From Sphingopyxis chilensis (GTDB lineage Bacteria; Pseudomonadota; Alphaproteobacteria; Sphingomonadales; Sphingomonadaceae): 64,000 nt of DNA. Location of the stretch: contig NZ_CP142394.1 in assembly GCF_035930445.1 (NCBI RefSeq), positions 1,025,501-1,089,500 of the forward strand, given 5' to 3'. Positions 62,056 through 64,000 of the stretch are shown here, piece by piece (the first letter of the stretch is position 1; the number at the start of each line of letters is the position of its first letter). The position numbers and the translations under genes were made by a program. The notes beneath the pieces are model-generated. The model was not told the DNA's origin, ran no database searches, and saw only the letters and a list, made by a program, of their open reading frames with translations.

Positions 62056-63318
62056 TCAGTCCCCGAGAAGCTCGAGCGACGCCGCGATTGCATCCCACAC
62101 CTGCGCCAGCTCGTCCGGCGTGATGCAATAGGGCGGCATCACATAGAGCGTGTTGCCGAGCGGGCGGAGCAGGACGCCGCGGTCGCGATAATAAGCGATG
62201 AGGCGCGGCGCGAGGTTCGACAGATAGCCGCCATCGGCCACCACCATGTCGAGCGCGGCGATCGTGCCGAGGCGGCGGGGTTTCTCCAGCCGGGGATCGT
62301 GCGACAGCAGTGAAAGATGCGCGGCCTGTGCCTCGGCGTGCGCGTCGATGCGCGCCTGGACGGGCTCCTCGCGCCAGATAGCGAGGTTCGCGTTCGCGGC
62401 GGCGCAGGCGATCGGGTTCGCGGTGTAGCTCGACGAATGGTAGAAGGCCCTGCCGCGGTCTTCCGAATAATGCGCCTGAAAGATCGGCTCGATGCAGAGC
62501 GTGACCGCGAGCGGCAGCGCGCCGCCGGTGAGCCCTTTCGACAGGCAGACGATGTCGGGGATGACTCCCGCTTGATCGCAGGCGAAGCGCGTGCCGGTGC
62601 GCCCCCAGCCGGTCATCACCTCGTCGGCGATGAACAGGACGCCGTGGCGCGCGCAGATGCTACGCATTTCGGTAAGCACCCACGCGGGATAGACGAGCAT
62701 ACCGCCGGCGCCGAGGATCAAGGGTTCGACGATGAAAGCGGCGGGCTTTTGCACGCACGCGGCTTCGAGCGCGTCGAGCGTGGCTTGTTCCAGCCCTTCG
62801 TGCGGAAAGGGGATGGTATCGACGTCGAAGAGCAGGGGCTGCCACGCGCGGTTGTAGACCCCGCGCTCGCCGACCGACATCGTGCCGATCGTGTCACCAT
62901 GATAGCTGTGTTCGAGGACGAGGATCCGGCTGCGCGCCTCGCCGATGTTGAACCAGTATCCGAGCGCCATCTTCAAGGCGACCTCGACGCTGGTCGAACC
63001 CGAGTCCGAGAAGAAGACGCGCGTGAGCGGATCGGGCGTGATGCGGATCAGTTCGGCGGCGAGCGTTTCGGCGGGCTCGTGCGTCCAGCCGGCGAAGATG
63101 AGCTGGTCGAGCTTTTCGGATTGGTCGCGGATCGCGGCCATGATGCGCGGGTGTGCATGGCCATGGGTGGTGACCCACCAGCTCGAGATGGCGTCGATCC
63201 AGCTTTGGCCGTCGGCGGCGTGGAGTTTGGCGTCTTTGGCGTGCGAAATCAGCGGGATGGGGTCGCCGAGGCCGTGCTGGGTGAAGGGGTGCCAGATGGG
63301 GGAGGGGGGCGTTGTCAT
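62056..63318 (-). CDS. bioA: Adenosylmethionine-8-amino-7-oxononanoate transaminase
   Basis: 420 residues. Transfers the amino group of SAM to KAPA, giving DAPA, in biotin synthesis; PLP-dependent. Landmarks are IWHPFTQHGLGDPIPLISHA, DAISSWWVTTHGHAHPRIMA, FIADEVMTGWGRTGTRFACD and the PLP-Lys in DIVCLSKGLTGG. The tryptophan pair and HG are typical of BioA. bioD lies upstream, separated by a repeat. Confidence 0.96.
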   Translation of the reverse strand: MTTPPSPIWHPFTQHGLGDPIPLISHAKDAKLHAADGQSWIDAISSWWVTTHGHAHPRIMAAIRDQSEKLDQLIFAGWTHEPAETLAAELIRITPDPLTRVFFSDSGSTSVEVALKMALGYWFNIGEARSRILVLEHSYHGDTIGTMSVGERGVYNRAWQPLLFDVDTIPFPHEGLEQATLDALEAACVQKPAAFIVEPLILGAGGMLVYPAWVLTEMRSICARHGVLFIADEVMTGWGRTGTRFACDQAGVIPDIVCLSKGLTGGALPLAVTLCIEPIFQAHYSEDRGRAFYHSSSYTANPIACAAANANLAIWREEPVQARIDAHAEAQAAHLSLLSHDPRLEKPRRLGTIAALDMVVADGGYLSNLAPRLIAYYRDRGVLLRPLGNTLYVMPPYCITPDELAQVWDAIAASLELLGD

Positions 63319-63370
63319 CGCGCGTTCCTATACTCCTTCGTCATCCCCGCGAAAGACGAAACCCCGTGCT

Positions 63371-63428
63371 CCCCGGCGAAAGCCGGGGGCCAGCGAGACG
63401 TTTCCGTGGGCCCCGGCTTTCGCCGGGG
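63371..63428. repeat. Palindromic repeats between bioD and bioA
   Basis: Two hairpins with CCCCGGC stems: GAAA loop (63371-63388) and TTTC loop (63411-63428). They resemble the GAAG-loop elements at 609-636 and 17214-17233, here as an inverted pair inside the probable bio operon. Confidence 0.7.
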
Positions 63429-63440
63429 AACATGAATGAG

Positions 63441-64000
63441 CTAGCGGAAATCGGCGAGGTCGAAGTTCGCGTCTAATGCTTTCGTCAAGGCTTCGCTCGT
63501 CAGCGAATCGATGATCGGTAACCGGCCCAGCCGGCGCACACCGCTGATTTCCGCGATGATCGCCTCGCTGTCCTCCACCGCGTGGCCAAGGAAGGCGAGG
63601 CCGTGGATCGGCACGCCGCGCGCTCGCAAAGCTTCGATCGTCAGCAGGCTGTGGTTGATCGTGCCGAGCGCGGTGCGCGCGCAGACGATGACGGGGATCT
63701 GCCATGCCGCAAAGAGGTCGGCGTAGAGGGTCGTGCGCGTGACCGGGACGAGCGCGCCGCCGGCGCCCTCGACGATAAGGTCGCCGGGCGGCGGCGTGAC
63801 GCTTTCGACGTTAATGTTAACGCCGTCAATTTCGGCGGCGATATGCGGCGAGGCGGGGGTGACGAGGCGGTGGGCCTCGGGGATGATCGGCACCCCGGCG
63901 AGGCGCGCGACGACCTCGCTGTCGGTCTCGTCTTCGAGACCCGACTGGATCGGTTTCCAGTAGGAAGCGCCGGTGGCCTGCGCCAAGCCTGCGGAAAATA
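63441..64000 (-). CDS. bioD: Dethiobiotin synthetase (5' end outside window)
   Basis: The last 186 or so residues are visible. The frame is open to the window edge (FSAGLAQATGASYWKPIQSG), so the Walker A and start are missing. GDLIVEGAGGALVPVTRTTL is the conserved BioD region and KPIQSG contains the catalytic Lys. Adds CO2 to DAPA using ATP. bioA follows on the same strand. Confidence 0.93.
   Translation of the reverse strand, partial: FSAGLAQATGASYWKPIQSGLEDETDSEVVARLAGVPIIPEAHRLVTPASPHIAAEIDGVNINVESVTPPPGDLIVEGAGGALVPVTRTTLYADLFAAWQIPVIVCARTALGTINHSLLTIEALRARGVPIHGLAFLGHAVEDSEAIIAEISGVRRLGRLPIIDSLTSEALTKALDANFDLADFR

Overview
The window is high-G+C chromosomal DNA from an alphaproteobacterium, almost certainly of the Sphingomonadaceae and probably Sphingopyxis or a close relative. 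Grounds are the CckA-type hybrid kinase, the GTTC-N7-GTTC box at recA, the ccmC-D-E-F-G-H-I cluster, fungal-type leuA, the GTA-type holin, and the general style of the proteins. This is inferred from protein style and gene order; no 16S rRNA lies in the window. Nearly all of it is ordinary housekeeping DNA, cut by short palindromic repeats and a few small lower-G+C genes.

Layout. 0-4.8 kb: greB and a lytic transglycosylase (slt), then dapA, smpB and a DUF2062 membrane protein. 4.8-9.7 kb: an M13 zinc peptidase, cckA and an overlapping single-domain receiver. 9.7-17.2 kb: recA with a double SOS-type operator, an arginase-family enzyme, a GST, two related secreted proteins, alaS and an SRPBCC protein. 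17.3-20.6 kb: an orphan holin-endolysin pair of gene-transfer-agent type, a quinone oxidoreductase, an EF-hand protein and a TauE permease. 20.7-26.9 kb: tRNA-Pro, yajC-secD-secF, a glycosyltransferase, and an XRE regulator facing a frameshifted DUF6456-like gene. 27-32.3 kb: an ABC-F protein, a SIMPL protein, a prolyl hydroxylase-like enzyme, tRNA-His, a leucine dehydrogenase-type enzyme and a YbaN protein. 32.4-37.5 kb: the cytochrome c maturation operon. 37.5-51.5 kb: kup, an AHH-nuclease pair, nitronate monooxygenase, VOC protein, two AraC-type regulators, a CPBP protease, a perhydrolase-like hydrolase, a YciI-ECF42 operon and a PEP-CTERM protein. 51.5-55.1 kb: small proteins, csp-infA, a terminase-small-subunit-like protein and a low-G+C orphan. 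55.1-57.9 kb: a DUF559 nuclease gene bracketed by two copies of a three-module repeat, then leuA behind a leucine leader peptide. 58-64 kb: rhodanese, YceI, YHS and OmpA proteins, then bioA and bioD (bioD runs off the right edge).

The observations most worth following are these. (1) A conserved promoter-like element, TTTCCTACAA followed after 7 bases by ATATGGTTC, stands 50-odd bases upstream of both the GTA-type lysis genes (18.4 kb) and the terminase-like gene (54.2 kb). Its first half also precedes the DUF6456-like gene next to an XRE regulator (26.0 kb). This suggests a dispersed gene-transfer-agent regulon. (2) Ordered triads of palindromes flank the DUF559 nuclease gene, like a nuclease-linked REP system. 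(3) A 16-residue leader peptide with four consecutive Leu codons precedes leuA; its Leu codon run can pair with the purine-rich stretch just before the leuA start. (4) A GTTC-N7-GTTC box overlaps a perfect TTGTTC-N5-GAACAA palindrome at recA.

Functions are assigned from recognisable motifs only; no database search was possible. Starts were moved downstream where a ribosome-binding site, signal peptide or repeat-derived 5' extension argued for it.
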